From Duganella sp. BJB476 (GTDB lineage: Bacteria > Pseudomonadota > Gammaproteobacteria > Burkholderiales > Burkholderiaceae_D), in contig NZ_QVIO01000007.1 of NCBI RefSeq assembly GCF_003416895.1, positions 124,001 to 188,000 on the forward strand: a DNA stretch of 64,000 nt, in the 5' to 3' direction. The position numbers were made by a program, and so were the translations under genes. Below, one piece after another: positions 26,044 through 34,789 of this stretch. The notes beneath the pieces were generated by a model. The model searched no databases, had not been told where the DNA came from, and saw nothing but the letters and a program-made list of their open reading frames with translations. The first letter of the stretch is position 1; the number at the start of each line of letters is the position of its first letter.

Positions 26044-27083
26044 ACGGCGTCGCCGCCGGTCCAGTTGCGCAGCAGGCCCAGGGCCACCGCCAGCAGCGTC
26101 GGGCCGATGAACAGGCCGACAAAGCCGAACGCCAGCACGCCGCCCATCACTCCCAGCAGCACCAGGATGAACGGCAGGCTGCTGCCACGGCTGATCAGCA
26201 TGGGCTTGACGACATTGTCGACGCCGCTGATCACGAACGTGCCCCACACCAGCATGAAGACGCCCCAGCCGGTGCTTCCTTGATTGAACAGCCAGATCGC
26301 CGCGCCGCCCCAGATCAAGGGCGGGCCGACCGGGATCAGCGAGAACAGGAAGGTCGCCACCGACAGCAGCGCCACGGCCGGCACGCCGGCGATCAGGAAG
26401 CCGACGGCGGCCACGCCGGCCTGCGCCAGCGCCGTACCCAGCAGGCCGTACATGACGCCGCGCACGGTGCGGCTGACGGTGTCGGCCACGGCCGCGCTCT
26501 GTTCGCCGATCAGCTTGTTCATCAGGGAGGCCAGCGCCGCCACCAGCGCCTGGCCGTCGCGGTACAGAAAGAAGCTGACGAACACCGCCAGGCTGACCTG
26601 GACCACGCCGCTGCCCAGCACCATGCCGCCGCCCAGCACAAAGCGGCGCGCGGGCTCCAGCAGGTTCTTGGCGACGTTGAGCAATTCCTCGCGGCTGCCC
26701 AGCAGCTTGCGCAGATAGGTGTCGGCCGCCTCACCCACCAGCGGCAGTTCCTTCAGCCAGGCCGGCGGCGCCAGCGTGCCGCTTTCGAGGCTGGCCTTGG
26801 CCTGGTCGTAGAATGCGCCGGCGTTGTCAGCCACATTCCAGGTCACCAGCGCCAACGGCACGATGATCAGCACGGTCAGGCCGACGCTCATGATGGCGGC
26901 CGCCAGCCAGCGGCGCTGCTTGCAGCGCGCCAGCAAGCGCAGGTACAGCGGCCAGCTGGAGATGGTGATGGCGGCGGCGAACAGGATCGCGGCCAGGAAC
27001 GGCCGCAGCACGGTCAAACAGCCGATCACCAGCAGGACGATGGCCGCAAGGCGGGTGTACGGCTGGAAGCGTTGCTGCATCAA
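26040..27083 (-). CDS. AI-2E family (TqsA/PerM-like) membrane transporter
   Basis: A 347-aa membrane protein with about eight segments. Family marks: LAAIVLLVIGCLTVLRPFLAAILFAAAI at the N-terminus, the central amphipathic region, VPAVALLSVATFLFSLIPVGPPLIW and DNVVKPMLISRGSSLPFILVLLGVMGGVLAFGFVGLFIGPTLLA. Members export autoinducer-2 or act as ion exchangers; the substrate cannot be told. Its start overlaps the SCO gene stop by 4 bp, so it is the last gene of the haem/oxidase assembly operon although functionally unrelated. Confidence 0.92.
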   Translation of the reverse strand: MMQQRFQPYTRLAAIVLLVIGCLTVLRPFLAAILFAAAITISSWPLYLRLLARCKQRRWLAAAIMSVGLTVLIIVPLALVTWNVADNAGAFYDQAKASLESGTLAPPAWLKELPLVGEAADTYLRKLLGSREELLNVAKNLLEPARRFVLGGGMVLGSGVVQVSLAVFVSFFLYRDGQALVAALASLMNKLIGEQSAAVADTVSRTVRGVMYGLLGTALAQAGVAAVGFLIAGVPAVALLSVATFLFSLIPVGPPLIWGGAAIWLFNQGSTGWGVFMLVWGTFVISGVDNVVKPMLISRGSSLPFILVLLGVMGGVLAFGFVGLFIGPTLLAVALGLLRNWTGGDAV

Positions 27084-27679
27084 GGCTGGGACAGCAGCAA
27101 CTTCAGGTCATGCACGATCGGTGCAGGCCCCTGGCCGGAGCGCACCAGCAGGCGGATCTTGCCCTGCTTGTCGAACACATAGCTGGCGGCCGTGTGGTCC
27201 ATCGTATAGCTACCCGGCGTCTTGCCCGGCACCTTGGCGTAGAACACCTTGAATTCCTTGCCGACGGCGGCGGTCTGCTCGGCGGTGCCGTACAGGCCGA
27301 GGAAACGCTTGTCAAAGGCCGGCACGTATTCGGCCAACAACTGCTGGGTGTCGCGCTCGGGGTCGACGGTGACGAACAGCACCTGTACCTGGTCGGCCTG
27401 CGGACCCAGTTCCTTCATCGCGGCCGACATCTCGGCCATCGTGGTCGGGCACACGTCCGGGCACTGGGTATAGCCGAAGAACATCAGCACGACCTTGCCC
27501 TTGAAGTCGGCCAGGGTGCGCGGCTTGCCGTTGTGGTCGGTCAACGCGAAGTCCTTGGCGTATGGCAGCCCGGTCAGGTCAGTGTTGGTGAACTCAGGCC
27601 GCGGCGCGGTGGCGCGGCGCTCGCAGGCGGCCAGTAATGCGGACAGGGCCATCAGGCCGACGACGAGCAGTTTTTTCAT
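27080..27679 (-). CDS. SCO1/SenC-family copper chaperone for cytochrome oxidase
   Basis: A 199-aa membrane-anchored thioredoxin-fold protein that delivers copper to the CuA site of subunit II. It has a lipoprotein signal ending LSALLAAC (Cys19), copper ligands in CPDVC (Cys73, Cys77) and His162 in DHTAASYVF; VTVDPERDT is conserved. It lies 3 nt after the ctaB stop and 4 bp over the AI-2E gene. A second SCO-like protein is encoded at 29767, so two copper/thiol factors serve this oxidase locus. Confidence 0.95.
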   Translation of the reverse strand: MKKLLVVGLMALSALLAACERRATAPRPEFTNTDLTGLPYAKDFALTDHNGKPRTLADFKGKVVLMFFGYTQCPDVCPTTMAEMSAAMKELGPQADQVQVLFVTVDPERDTQQLLAEYVPAFDKRFLGLYGTAEQTAAVGKEFKVFYAKVPGKTPGSYTMDHTAASYVFDKQGKIRLLVRSGQGPAPIVHDLKLLLSQP

Positions 27680-27682
27680 TGT

Positions 27683-28576
27683 TCAGTATTTGAAGTAGTG
27701 ATCCACCAGCAGCGCCAGGAACAGCAGCGACAGGTAGATGATCGACCAGGTGAAGGCCTTGCGGGCGATCAGGTCGGTGTAGTGGCGGTAGATTTTCCAC
27801 GCGTGATGCAGGAACACGGCGTTCAGCGCGACGGCGCTGGCCAGGTAGATCAGGCCGCTCATATGCACCGCGTACGGCAGCAAGGTGGTGGCGGCCAGCG
27901 CGATCGAATACAGCCAGACGTGGAACTGCGTGAACTTCATGCCGTGCGTGACGGGCAGCATCGGCAGGCCGGATTTGGCGTAGTCGTCGCGGCGGTACAT
28001 GGCCAGCGCCCAGAAGTGCGGCGGCGTCCAGACGAAGATGATCAGCACCAGCAGCCAGGCTTGCATCGGCACGTCGTTGGCGACGGCGGCCCAGCCCAGC
28101 GCCGGCGGCATGGCGCCGGACAGGCCGCCGATGACGATGTTCTGCGGCGTGGCCGGCTTCAGTATCATGGTGTAGATGATGGCGTAGCCGACGAAGGTGA
28201 CAAAGGTCAGCCACATCGTCAGCGGGTTCACCAGCGCGTACAGGATCCACATGCCGGCGCCGCCGATGACGGTGGCGAAGATCACGGTTTGCGTGACGCT
28301 GATGTCGCCCATCGCCATCGGGCGGCGGGCGGTACGCGCCATGCGGGCGTCGATCTCGCGCTCGGCCAGGCAGTTGACGGCGAAGGCAGCGCCGGCCAGC
28401 AGCCAGATGCCGACGGTGGCGGCCACCAGCAGGCGCCAGTCCGGCATGCCGTCGCTGGCGAGGAACATGCCGATCACGGCGCAGAAGACGGCCAGTTGCG
28501 TGACGCGGGGCTTGGTCAGCGCCCAGTATTGGGAGGCGCGGCTGGCGGGTTTGGATGTGGCGGTGTGTGTGGTCAT
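27683..28576 (-). CDS. ctaB: Protohaem IX farnesyltransferase (haem O synthase)
   Basis: Converts haem b to haem O by adding farnesyl, the first step to haem a. It is a 297-aa UbiA-superfamily protein with about nine membrane helices: [20 protein letters not shown], the Asp-rich motif [47 protein letters not shown] and [26 protein letters not shown]. These are canonical CtaB blocks. It lies in the SURF1 - SCO-like - ctaA - ctaB - SCO order, 19 nt after ctaA. Confidence 0.97.
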   Translation of the reverse strand: MTTHTATSKPASRASQYWALTKPRVTQLAVFCAVIGMFLASDGMPDWRLLVAATVGIWLLAGAAFAVNCLAEREIDARMARTARRPMAMGDISVTQTVIFATVIGGAGMWILYALVNPLTMWLTFVTFVGYAIIYTMILKPATPQNIVIGGLSGAMPPALGWAAVANDVPMQAWLLVLIIFVWTPPHFWALAMYRRDDYAKSGLPMLPVTHGMKFTQFHVWLYSIALAATTLLPYAVHMSGLIYLASAVALNAVFLHHAWKIYRHYTDLIARKAFTWSIIYLSLLFLALLVDHYFKY

Positions 28577-28595
28577 TAGTGGGGCTTAGTGATGC

Positions 28596-29762
28596 TTACT
28601 TTTGCCGGGCAGCGGAAGCGTGCGGGTTTGCCGCGCCCGAGGCTGCCTTTTTTGCAATATCGTACTGGTACTTAGCCTTGTAGTTTAACATGGTCAGTAG
28701 CAGGACCAGCAGCGCCGCCCCGGCGTTATGCAGCACCGCGATCGCCAGCGGGAAGCTGAGGTAGATGGTGGCGATGCCGGTGGCGATCTGCGCCGCCAGG
28801 GTCAGCGCGAGATAGCGGGCGGTTTTATGCAGCGCCCGGTGCTCCCAGGCGCGCCAGGCCGTGTAGCCGGCCACCAGCGCGACCAGCATGCCGAAGTTGC
28901 GATGCACCCAGTGGATCGCCGTCAGCGCCGCGAACGGCAGGTAGTGACCGGCGGCGGTCTTGCCCAGCTCGCGCCACAGCGTGAAGCCGTGTTCGAAGTC
29001 CATGTCCGGCACCAGCTTGCCGCCGCACAGCGGGAAATCGGTGCAGGCCAAGGTGGCGTAGTTGGTGCTGGTCCAGCCACCCAGCGCCAGTTGCACCAGC
29101 AGCAGGATGGCCGAAGCGCCGGCCAGCAGGCGGATGTTGCGCATCGCCGGCGGCGAGGCCGTCACTGTGCGCACCGGCGCGATCAGCTGGTTCTGGCGGC
29201 CACCGTACCACGCCAGCAGCGCCAGCAGGCCCATGCCCAGCAGCAGGTGGGTGGTGACGATCACCGGTTGCAGTTTCAGGGTCACGGTCCAGGCGCCGAA
29301 CGCGCCTTGCAGGCAGACGAACAGGAACAGCACGGTAGGCAGCCACGGCGCGTACTCCACGCGCTCGCCTTTGGACTTGCGCCATTGATACCAGGACTGC
29401 GCCATCATCGCCACGATCAGCACGCCGATCGCCATCGCCAAATAGCGGTGGATCATCTCGATCCAGGCCTTGAACACGGTCACCGGGCCGGTCGGCAGCA
29501 GCGCTTCGGCCGCCGTGATCTGCTCGTGCGCCAGGAAGGGATTGGCGGCGCCGTAGCAGCCCGGCCAGTCCGGGCAGCCGAGGCCGGAATCGGTCAGGCG
29601 CGTGAAGGCGCCGAACACGATCAGGTCGAAGGTCAGGAACACGCAGACCCAGACCAGCTTGCGGTATTTGTTGGCGTCGGACGAGGTCCACACCAGCGAC
29701 AGCGGCAGCAGCGCCACCAGCAGCGCCGTCACGGCCATTTGAGCGAGAGTGGTCGAGTGCAT
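28596..29762 (-). CDS. ctaA: Haem A synthase (COX15 family)
   Basis: Oxidises the C8 methyl of haem O to formyl, giving haem a. The protein is 388 aa with eight predicted helices, and conserved AFTRLTDSGLGCPDWPGCYG (paired Cys in the first loop), EMIHRYLAMAIGVLI, TTHLLLGMGLLALL, ACTDFPLCGGK (second Cys loop) and IHWVHRNFGMLVAL; the His residues ligate haem. The C-terminal Ala-rich tail is poorly conserved. It starts 4 nt after the stop of the SCO-like gene. Confidence 0.95.
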   Translation of the reverse strand: MHSTTLAQMAVTALLVALLPLSLVWTSSDANKYRKLVWVCVFLTFDLIVFGAFTRLTDSGLGCPDWPGCYGAANPFLAHEQITAAEALLPTGPVTVFKAWIEMIHRYLAMAIGVLIVAMMAQSWYQWRKSKGERVEYAPWLPTVLFLFVCLQGAFGAWTVTLKLQPVIVTTHLLLGMGLLALLAWYGGRQNQLIAPVRTVTASPPAMRNIRLLAGASAILLLVQLALGGWTSTNYATLACTDFPLCGGKLVPDMDFEHGFTLWRELGKTAAGHYLPFAALTAIHWVHRNFGMLVALVAGYTAWRAWEHRALHKTARYLALTLAAQIATGIATIYLSFPLAIAVLHNAGAALLVLLLTMLNYKAKYQYDIAKKAASGAANPHASAARQK

Positions 29763-29766
29763 GGGG

Positions 29767-30384
29767 TCAGCCTATCGCGGAAGCCTTCAGCAGCTTGCTG
29801 ATGTCCTTGTGAACTTTCTTCACCTTCTCGGTGTCGCTGGAGACGGCGCCTTTCGGGAAGCGCATCATCAGGTTGCCCAGCGGGTCGATCAGGTAGACGT
29901 GGTCGGATACGCGGTCGCCGGCGCCCTGCTCCAGCGGCAGCCACTTATCGATCACGGCGGCCGGCGCGCGCAGCATGCGGGTGCCGTCGTTGACGCGCAT
30001 CAGCAGCGTATCGAGCGGCTGGTCGTCGGTGATCATCCACACGCGCTCGATGCGCTCCATCTCCTTGCCCTGCATGGTGCGCAGCTGGCGCATGGCGAAC
30101 AGCTGGTCCTGGCAATCCTGCTTGCAATCGGACGGGCCGACCTTGAGCATGATCCACTTGCCCTTGTAGTTCTCCAGCGTGGCCGGCTTGCCGTCCAGCG
30201 TGGTGCTGGCCATGGCCGGGATAGGATGGTCGCGCGGGTCGATCAGCGCGCCGAAATTGGTCACGCCGCCCTTGGGCTTGATGACGTAATAGGTGAGATA
30301 AGAACCCACCAGCGGCGCCGCGCACACGGCCAGCACCAGCAACAACTTCCAACGACCACGGCCTTGATTACTTTTGTTTTCCAC
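29767..30384 (-). CDS. SCO-like membrane-anchored thioredoxin-fold protein of the oxidase locus
   Basis: A 205-aa protein with one N-terminal membrane helix (WKLLLVLAVCAAPLVGSYL) and a periplasmic domain. It has Cys87-KQD-Cys91, the CX3C spacing of SCO proteins, in WIMLKVGPSDCKQDC, and His162 in SDHVYLIDPLGN, where SCO proteins carry their copper His. The rest diverges from SCO1 and such genes are often annotated only as hypothetical or 'cytochrome oxidase' proteins. It overlaps the SURF1 gene by 17 bp and is followed closely by ctaA. A copper-insertion or CuA thiol-reductant role is inferred. Confidence 0.8.
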   Translation of the reverse strand: MENKSNQGRGRWKLLLVLAVCAAPLVGSYLTYYVIKPKGGVTNFGALIDPRDHPIPAMASTTLDGKPATLENYKGKWIMLKVGPSDCKQDCQDQLFAMRQLRTMQGKEMERIERVWMITDDQPLDTLLMRVNDGTRMLRAPAAVIDKWLPLEQGAGDRVSDHVYLIDPLGNLMMRFPKGAVSSDTEKVKKVHKDISKLLKASAIG

Positions 30385-31099
30385 GTCTGAATCCGTTCAC
30401 CACAAAGAAGATAACAGCCATCGCCGACAGTGCGTACCACTGGAAGGCATAGCCCTGATGTTTTTCCACGCCCAGCGCCGGCGCCGGCCAGTCGCGCACC
30501 ATCTGCGCGTCGTCGCCGGCCGGCTGGGCCGCGGCGGTTTGCTCGATCACGAACGGTTGCATGGTCAGGCCGCTGTCCCTGGCCACTTGCAGCGGATCGG
30601 CGTTCTGCACGATGGCCTTGGGCGTCAGCGTCGGCGTCTTGGCCAGCTCCATCACATGGCCGGCGTCCAGCCGCGCCGTGCCTTGCAAGGTCACGGTGCC
30701 GGCCGGCGTGGCGTAGGCCGGCAGCCTGGCGCGATCGGCCGGATCGCGCGGCAGCCAGCCCCGCGCCACCAGCACATGCATGCCCGTTCCCGCAATTTTA
30801 AACGGCATCAGCAGGTAAAAACCGGAGCGGCCCGCCGACGGGCGATTATCCAGGTACAGCGGCCAGTTGGCGACGAATTCGCCGGTGACCGACACGCGGC
30901 GGAACTCCACCGCCTCGGCCGCCAGCGGCGCGCCGTCCAGCTGCACAGGCGCGCTGGCGTTGCCCTGGGCCAGCTTGGCCTGCAAGACGATTTTCTGCGC
31001 GGCGCGGCGCTGCTGCCAGTTGCCCAGCTGGACGCCCAGCGCGACCACCAGCACGGTCGCCACGAAGGGGATCAGTTTAAAACGGAACGCAATACCCAT
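30368..31099 (-). CDS. SURF1-family cytochrome oxidase assembly protein
   Basis: A 243-aa protein with two membrane helices flanking a periplasmic domain: FKLIPFVATVLVVALGVQLGNWQQRRAAQK at the N-terminus, RRVSVTGEFVANWPLYLDNRP and HVLVARGWLPRD in the middle, and HQGYAFQWYALSAMAVIFFVVNGFRR at the end. SURF1 assists haem a insertion into subunit I. It is the first gene of the assembly operon and is divergent (39 bp) from the DUF2909 gene. Confidence 0.93.
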   Translation of the reverse strand: MGIAFRFKLIPFVATVLVVALGVQLGNWQQRRAAQKIVLQAKLAQGNASAPVQLDGAPLAAEAVEFRRVSVTGEFVANWPLYLDNRPSAGRSGFYLLMPFKIAGTGMHVLVARGWLPRDPADRARLPAYATPAGTVTLQGTARLDAGHVMELAKTPTLTPKAIVQNADPLQVARDSGLTMQPFVIEQTAAAQPAGDDAQMVRDWPAPALGVEKHQGYAFQWYALSAMAVIFFVVNGFRRGKQK

Positions 31100-31138
31100 T
31101 ACAATGGAACCTTCATCAATTCACTCTCCTGCCCCGCC

Positions 31139-31342
31139 ATGAAAATTGCTGTCGCCATCGCGTTCATCCTGATCATCGGCAGCCTGGCTTCCGCGTTCTA
31201 CTTCCTGATGCGCGACAAGGGCAAGAGCAACAACACCGTGCGCGCGCTGGCGGTGCGGGTGGGCTTGTCGATCGCCCTGTTCATCGCCCTGCTGGTCGCG
31301 CACAAGCTCGGCTACATCCAGCCCACCGGCATCCGTGGCTAA
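31139..31342 (+). CDS. Twin-transmembrane protein, DUF2909 family
   Basis: A 67-aa membrane protein with two helices: VAIAFILIIGSLASAFYFLM and LAVRVGLSIALFIALLVAHKLG, separated by RDKGKSNNTV. This is the DUF2909 pattern regularly found between coxC and SURF1 in betaproteobacteria. It is on the opposite strand to the oxidase genes and is followed at once by a bidirectional terminator. Function unknown; an oxidase-assembly link is inferred from conserved location. Confidence 0.82.
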   Translation: MKIAVAIAFILIIGSLASAFYFLMRDKGKSNNTVRALAVRVGLSIALFIALLVAHKLGYIQPTGIRG

Positions 31343-31345
31343 AAT

Positions 31346-31384
31346 AAAAAAGCCGCATCCGGTGTTGACCGATGCGGCTTTTCT
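31346..31384. terminator. Bidirectional terminator between DUF2909 and coxC
   Basis: AAAAGCCGCATC (31348-31359) pairs with GATGCGGCTTTT (31371-31382). T-rich sequence follows on the plus strand and a run of six T on the minus strand (from 31351 down to 31346). It serves the plus-strand DUF2909 gene and the minus-strand coxBA-ctaG-coxC operon, separating the latter from the SURF1 operon. Confidence 0.88.
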
Positions 31385-31423
31385 TCAGCGCCGCAGCAGC
31401 ATCGCTGCGGCATTATAGCCTCG

Positions 31424-32284
31424 TTACAGCCAGTATACGACGACGTACAGGCCCAGCCACACAACGTCCACAAAGTGCCAGTACCAGGCCGCGCCTTCGA
31501 AGGCGAAGTGGTTGTCGGCCGTGAAGTGGCCCTTGAGCACGCGGAACAGCACCACCGACAGCATGATCGCGCCCATCGTCACGTGGAAGCCGTGAAAACC
31601 GGTCAGCATGAAGAAGGTCGAACCGTAGATGCCCGAGGTCAGTTTCAGGTTCAGTTCGGTGTAGGCGTGGTGATATTCGAAGGCCTGGAAGCCCATGAAG
31701 ATCGCGCCCAGGGCGATGGTGGCGAACAGCCAGAACGCGGTCTGCGCGCGATGGCCGGCGCGCAGCGCATGGTGCGAGATGGTCAGCGTCAGGCCCGAGG
31801 TTAGCAGCAGCGCGGTGTTGATGGTCGGGATAGGGAACGGACCCATGGTCTTGAATTCCTGCACCGTGCCGGCCGGACCGACGTTGCCCCAGTGCGCGGC
31901 GAAGTCAGGCCAGATGAACTTGTGATCCAGGTCGCCCAGCCAAGGCATCGAGATGGTACGGGCATAGAACAGCGCGCCGAAGAAGGCGCCGAAGAACATC
32001 ACCTCCGAGAAGATGAACCAGGCCATCGACCAGCGATAGGAGTGGTCCACGCGCTGGCCGTACTGGCCGGCTTCGGATTCCTTGATGGCGTCGCCGAACC
32101 AGAAGTACAGCACCGAAATGATGGCAGCCAGACCAATGAAGTTCACGGTCGGGCCCCACGATACGTCATTGACCCAGGCCGAAGCGCCGATCATGGTGGT
32201 CAGCAGGGACATGCCTGCGAGCAGCGGCCATTTGGATGGACCAGGCACGAAGTAGTACGGTGCCGAGGCGTTGTGTGAACTCAT
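31424..32284 (-). CDS. coxC: Cytochrome c oxidase subunit III
   Basis: A 286-aa subunit with seven membrane helices: YYFVPGPSKWPLLAGMSLLT, FIFSEVMFFGAFFGALFYAR (helix III with the conserved Glu), TINTALLLTSGLTLTISHHAL, YGSTFFMLTGFHGFHVTMGAIML and YWHFVDVVWLGLYVVVYWL at the C-terminus. The second ATG (32284) was chosen because GGGAG lies 6 nt upstream, whereas the ATG at 32290 directly abuts that GGGAG. Last gene of the coxBA-ctaG-coxC operon. Confidence 0.97.
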   Translation of the reverse strand: MSSHNASAPYYFVPGPSKWPLLAGMSLLTTMIGASAWVNDVSWGPTVNFIGLAAIISVLYFWFGDAIKESEAGQYGQRVDHSYRWSMAWFIFSEVMFFGAFFGALFYARTISMPWLGDLDHKFIWPDFAAHWGNVGPAGTVQEFKTMGPFPIPTINTALLLTSGLTLTISHHALRAGHRAQTAFWLFATIALGAIFMGFQAFEYHHAYTELNLKLTSGIYGSTFFMLTGFHGFHVTMGAIMLSVVLFRVLKGHFTADNHFAFEGAAWYWHFVDVVWLGLYVVVYWL

Positions 32285-32300
32285 CTTCATCTCCCTAAAT

Positions 32301-32504
32301 TTATTTTGAAACTACAACCTTAACGATAGTGATCAGCAGTCCAATAAAACATGCCACGCCGATCAAGGCCGCGATGATGATGTGCACCGGATTCAGCTTG
32401 GCCGAATCGGTGTCGAAATCGCTTTTGCGGCGCAGGCCAAAGAACGACCAGAACACCGCTTTCATCGAATACATGAACGACGCTTGTTTCTTCTTCTCTT
32501 CCAT
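32301..32504 (-). CDS. DUF2970-family small membrane protein
   Basis: A 67-aa protein: MEEKKKQASFMYSMKAVFWS, then FFGLRRKSDFDTDSAKLNPVH and one membrane helix IIIAALIGVACFIGLLITIV. The 'S.KAV.WSFFG.R....' opening is the DUF2970 signature, a family placed between ctaG and coxC in betaproteobacteria. The open frame extends upstream into ctaG, but homology begins at the ATG at 32504. Likely a minor assembly or accessory component; function unknown. Confidence 0.85.
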   Translation of the reverse strand: MEEKKKQASFMYSMKAVFWSFFGLRRKSDFDTDSAKLNPVHIIIAALIGVACFIGLLITIVKVVVSK

Positions 32505-32515
32505 GGCGCCCACCC

Positions 32516-33073
32516 TTACTTGGATGCGGTCTTGTCCAGACCGCCCACCTCGAAGAAGGTGTACGACAAGGTGATGGTCTTCACTTCCTTCGGCAGCGCC
32601 GGATCGATGAAGAACACCACCGGCATCTGCCGTGCTTCGTTTGGCTTCATGGTCTGCTGCTTGAAGCAGAAACACTCGACCTTCTTAAAATGCGGCATCG
32701 CGCTTTGCGGTGCGTAGCTCGGTATCGCCTGCGCGCTGACTTCGCGATTCTGGGTGTTGACCACCTCATACATCACCGTCGCCAGCTCGCCCGGATGCAC
32801 CGTCATGCTGCGCGTCACCGGACGGAAACGCCACGGGCCTTGCGCATTGCCGTCAAACTCGATCACCACATCGCGCGTCTTGTCGATTTGCGTGTTGGTG
32901 TCGGCGCTGACCGTGCCGTCCTTCTGCGTCAGCACGTTGATGCCCAGCGCCTCGCAGATCTGGCGGTAGAACGGGTTGAGCGCGTACGCAAACCCGAACA
33001 TCAACACCGCCACCACGATCAGCTTGCCCAGCAGCGTGCGGTTCAGCCCGCCTGTTTCCTTATCTTCGCTCAC
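32516..33073 (-). CDS. ctaG: Cytochrome c oxidase assembly protein CtaG/Cox11 (GTG start)
   Basis: Inserts copper into the CuB site of subunit I. The 185-aa protein has one N-terminal helix (LLGKLIVVAVLMFGFAYALNPFYRQICEALG), a beta-sandwich with WRFRPVTRSMTVHPGE and the copper motif CFCF in FKKVECFCFKQQTMKPNE, then MPVVFFIDPALP. The start codon is GTG at 33073, one nt after the stop of the 35-codon gene upstream, suggesting translational coupling. Confidence 0.96.
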   Translation of the reverse strand: MSEDKETGGLNRTLLGKLIVVAVLMFGFAYALNPFYRQICEALGINVLTQKDGTVSADTNTQIDKTRDVVIEFDGNAQGPWRFRPVTRSMTVHPGELATVMYEVVNTQNREVSAQAIPSYAPQSAMPHFKKVECFCFKQQTMKPNEARQMPVVFFIDPALPKEVKTITLSYTFFEVGGLDKTASK

Positions 33074-33074
33074 G

Positions 33075-33182
33075 TCAGCTCAGCCACATCCGCTTGACAA
33101 ACACGGACAGGAAAAAGAACAGGGCCACGCCGGCCAACAGCAGGCCGGTCCTTGCGTTATTCGGCTTCTTCTGTTCGCTCAT
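33075..33182 (-). CDS. Cytochrome oxidase small assembly protein (35 aa)
   Basis: The short frame between coxA and ctaG begins MSEQKKPNNARTG and continues with one membrane helix (LLLAGVALFFFLSVFVKRM) ending WLS. It starts 2 nt after the coxA stop and ends 1 nt before the ctaG GTG, so it is embedded in a fully packed operon. Betaproteobacterial cox operons carry a similar single-helix protein at this position; a role in oxidase assembly is inferred. Confidence 0.75.
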   Translation of the reverse strand: MSEQKKPNNARTGLLLAGVALFFFLSVFVKRMWLS

Positions 33183-33184
33183 GA

Positions 33185-34774
33185 TCATTTGAACTGCGGT
33201 GGCGTTTCGAAGGTGTGGAACGGCGCCGGCGATGGCACGGTCCACTCCAGGCCTTCAGCGCCATCCCATGGCTTGTCTGCGGCTTTCTTGCCGCCACGGA
33301 TGGTTGGCAGGATCACGAAGAACAGGAAGAACACCTGCGACAGACCGAAACCGAAAGCACCGATGGTGGCGATCATGTTGAAGTCGGTGAACTGCGCCGA
33401 GTAGTCGGCGTAGCGGCGCGGCATACCTGCCAGGCCCAGGAAGTGCATCGGGAAGAAGGTGACGTTGAAGGTGATCAGCGACAGCCAGAAGTGGGTCTTG
33501 CCCATGGCTTCGTTGTACATGTGGCCGGTCCACTTCGGCGACCAGTAGTAAAAGCCGGCGAACAGCGCGAACAGCGAACCCGCCACCAGCACGTAGTGGA
33601 AGTGCGCCACCACGTAGTAGGTGTCTTGCAGCTGGATGTCGATCGGGGTCACAGCCAGGATCAGGCCGGTGAAACCGCCGATGGTGAACACGAAGATGAA
33701 GCCGACGGCGAACAGCATCGGGGTTTCGAAGGTCATCGAACCCTTCCACATGGTGGCGATCCAGTTGAACACTTTAACGCCGGTCGGCACCGCGATCAGC
33801 ATGGTGGCGTACATGAAGAACAGCTGCGAGGTCACCGGCATGCCGGTGGTGAACATGTGGTGGGCCCAGACGATGAACGACAGGATCGCGATCGACGCGG
33901 TGGCGTACACCATCGACGCGTAGCCGAACAGCTGCTTGCGGGCGAAGGCCGGCAGGATCTGCGAAACGATGCCGAAGGCCGGCAGAATCATGATGTAGAC
34001 CTCCGGGTGGCCGAAGAACCAGAAGATGTGTTGATACATCACTGGGTCGCCGCCGCCGGCAGCGTTAAAGAACGAGGTGCCGAAGTGACGGTCGGTCAGG
34101 GTCATGGTGATCGCGCCAGCCAGAACCGGCATCACGGCGATCAGCAGGTAGGCGGTAATCAGCCAGGTCCAGCAGAACATCGGCATTTTCATCAGGGTCA
34201 TGCCAGGCGCGCGCATGTTCAGGATGGTGACGATGATGTTGATCGAACCCATGATCGACGAGGCGCCCATCAGGTGCATCGCGAAAATCGCCATGTCCAT
34301 GCCTGGGCCCATCTGGGTCGACAGCGGCGCGTACAGCGTCCAGCCGGCCGCGGTGGCGCCGCCAGGGACCAGGAACGAGGTCGCCAGCAGGATGGCCGCC
34401 GGTGGCAGCAGCCAGAACGAGAAGTTGTTCATGCGGGCGAAGGCCATGTCCGACGCGCCCACTTGCAGCGGGATCATCCAGTTGGCGTAGCCGACGAAGG
34501 CCGGCATGATGGCGCCGAACACCATCACCAGGCCGTGCATGGTGGTGAGCTGGTTGAAGAACTCAGGCTGGAAGAACTGCAGGCCCGGCTTGAACAGCTC
34601 GGTGCGGATCATCAGTGCCAGCACGCCGCCCGAAAGCAGCATGATGAACGAGAACCACAGGTACAAGGTACCGATGTCTTTGTGATTGGTGGCGAACAAC
34701 CAGCGCGACAGACCATGGGGATGGTCGTGAGCGTGATCGTGATCGTGTGCGTGATCCAAGGTGCTAGTGCTCAT
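33185..34774 (-). CDS. coxA: Cytochrome c oxidase subunit I (A1-type haem-copper oxidase)
   Basis: A 529-aa catalytic subunit with 12 helices. Low-spin haem His in [15 protein letters not shown] and HFHYVLVAG. CuB and active site: [15 protein letters not shown] (cross-linked His-Tyr and the proton-channel Glu of A1 enzymes) and WAHHMFTTG. The D-channel Asp is in [13 protein letters not shown]. The cytoplasmic N-terminus carries seven His alternating with other residues (positions 8-20, [15 protein letters not shown]), an unusual candidate metal site. It lies 15 nt after coxB in the same operon. Confidence 0.98.
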   Translation of the reverse strand: MSTSTLDHAHDHDHAHDHPHGLSRWLFATNHKDIGTLYLWFSFIMLLSGGVLALMIRTELFKPGLQFFQPEFFNQLTTMHGLVMVFGAIMPAFVGYANWMIPLQVGASDMAFARMNNFSFWLLPPAAILLATSFLVPGGATAAGWTLYAPLSTQMGPGMDMAIFAMHLMGASSIMGSINIIVTILNMRAPGMTLMKMPMFCWTWLITAYLLIAVMPVLAGAITMTLTDRHFGTSFFNAAGGGDPVMYQHIFWFFGHPEVYIMILPAFGIVSQILPAFARKQLFGYASMVYATASIAILSFIVWAHHMFTTGMPVTSQLFFMYATMLIAVPTGVKVFNWIATMWKGSMTFETPMLFAVGFIFVFTIGGFTGLILAVTPIDIQLQDTYYVVAHFHYVLVAGSLFALFAGFYYWSPKWTGHMYNEAMGKTHFWLSLITFNVTFFPMHFLGLAGMPRRYADYSAQFTDFNMIATIGAFGFGLSQVFFLFFVILPTIRGGKKAADKPWDGAEGLEWTVPSPAPFHTFETPPQFK

Positions 34775-34789
34775 TTGTAACGCTCCTGA

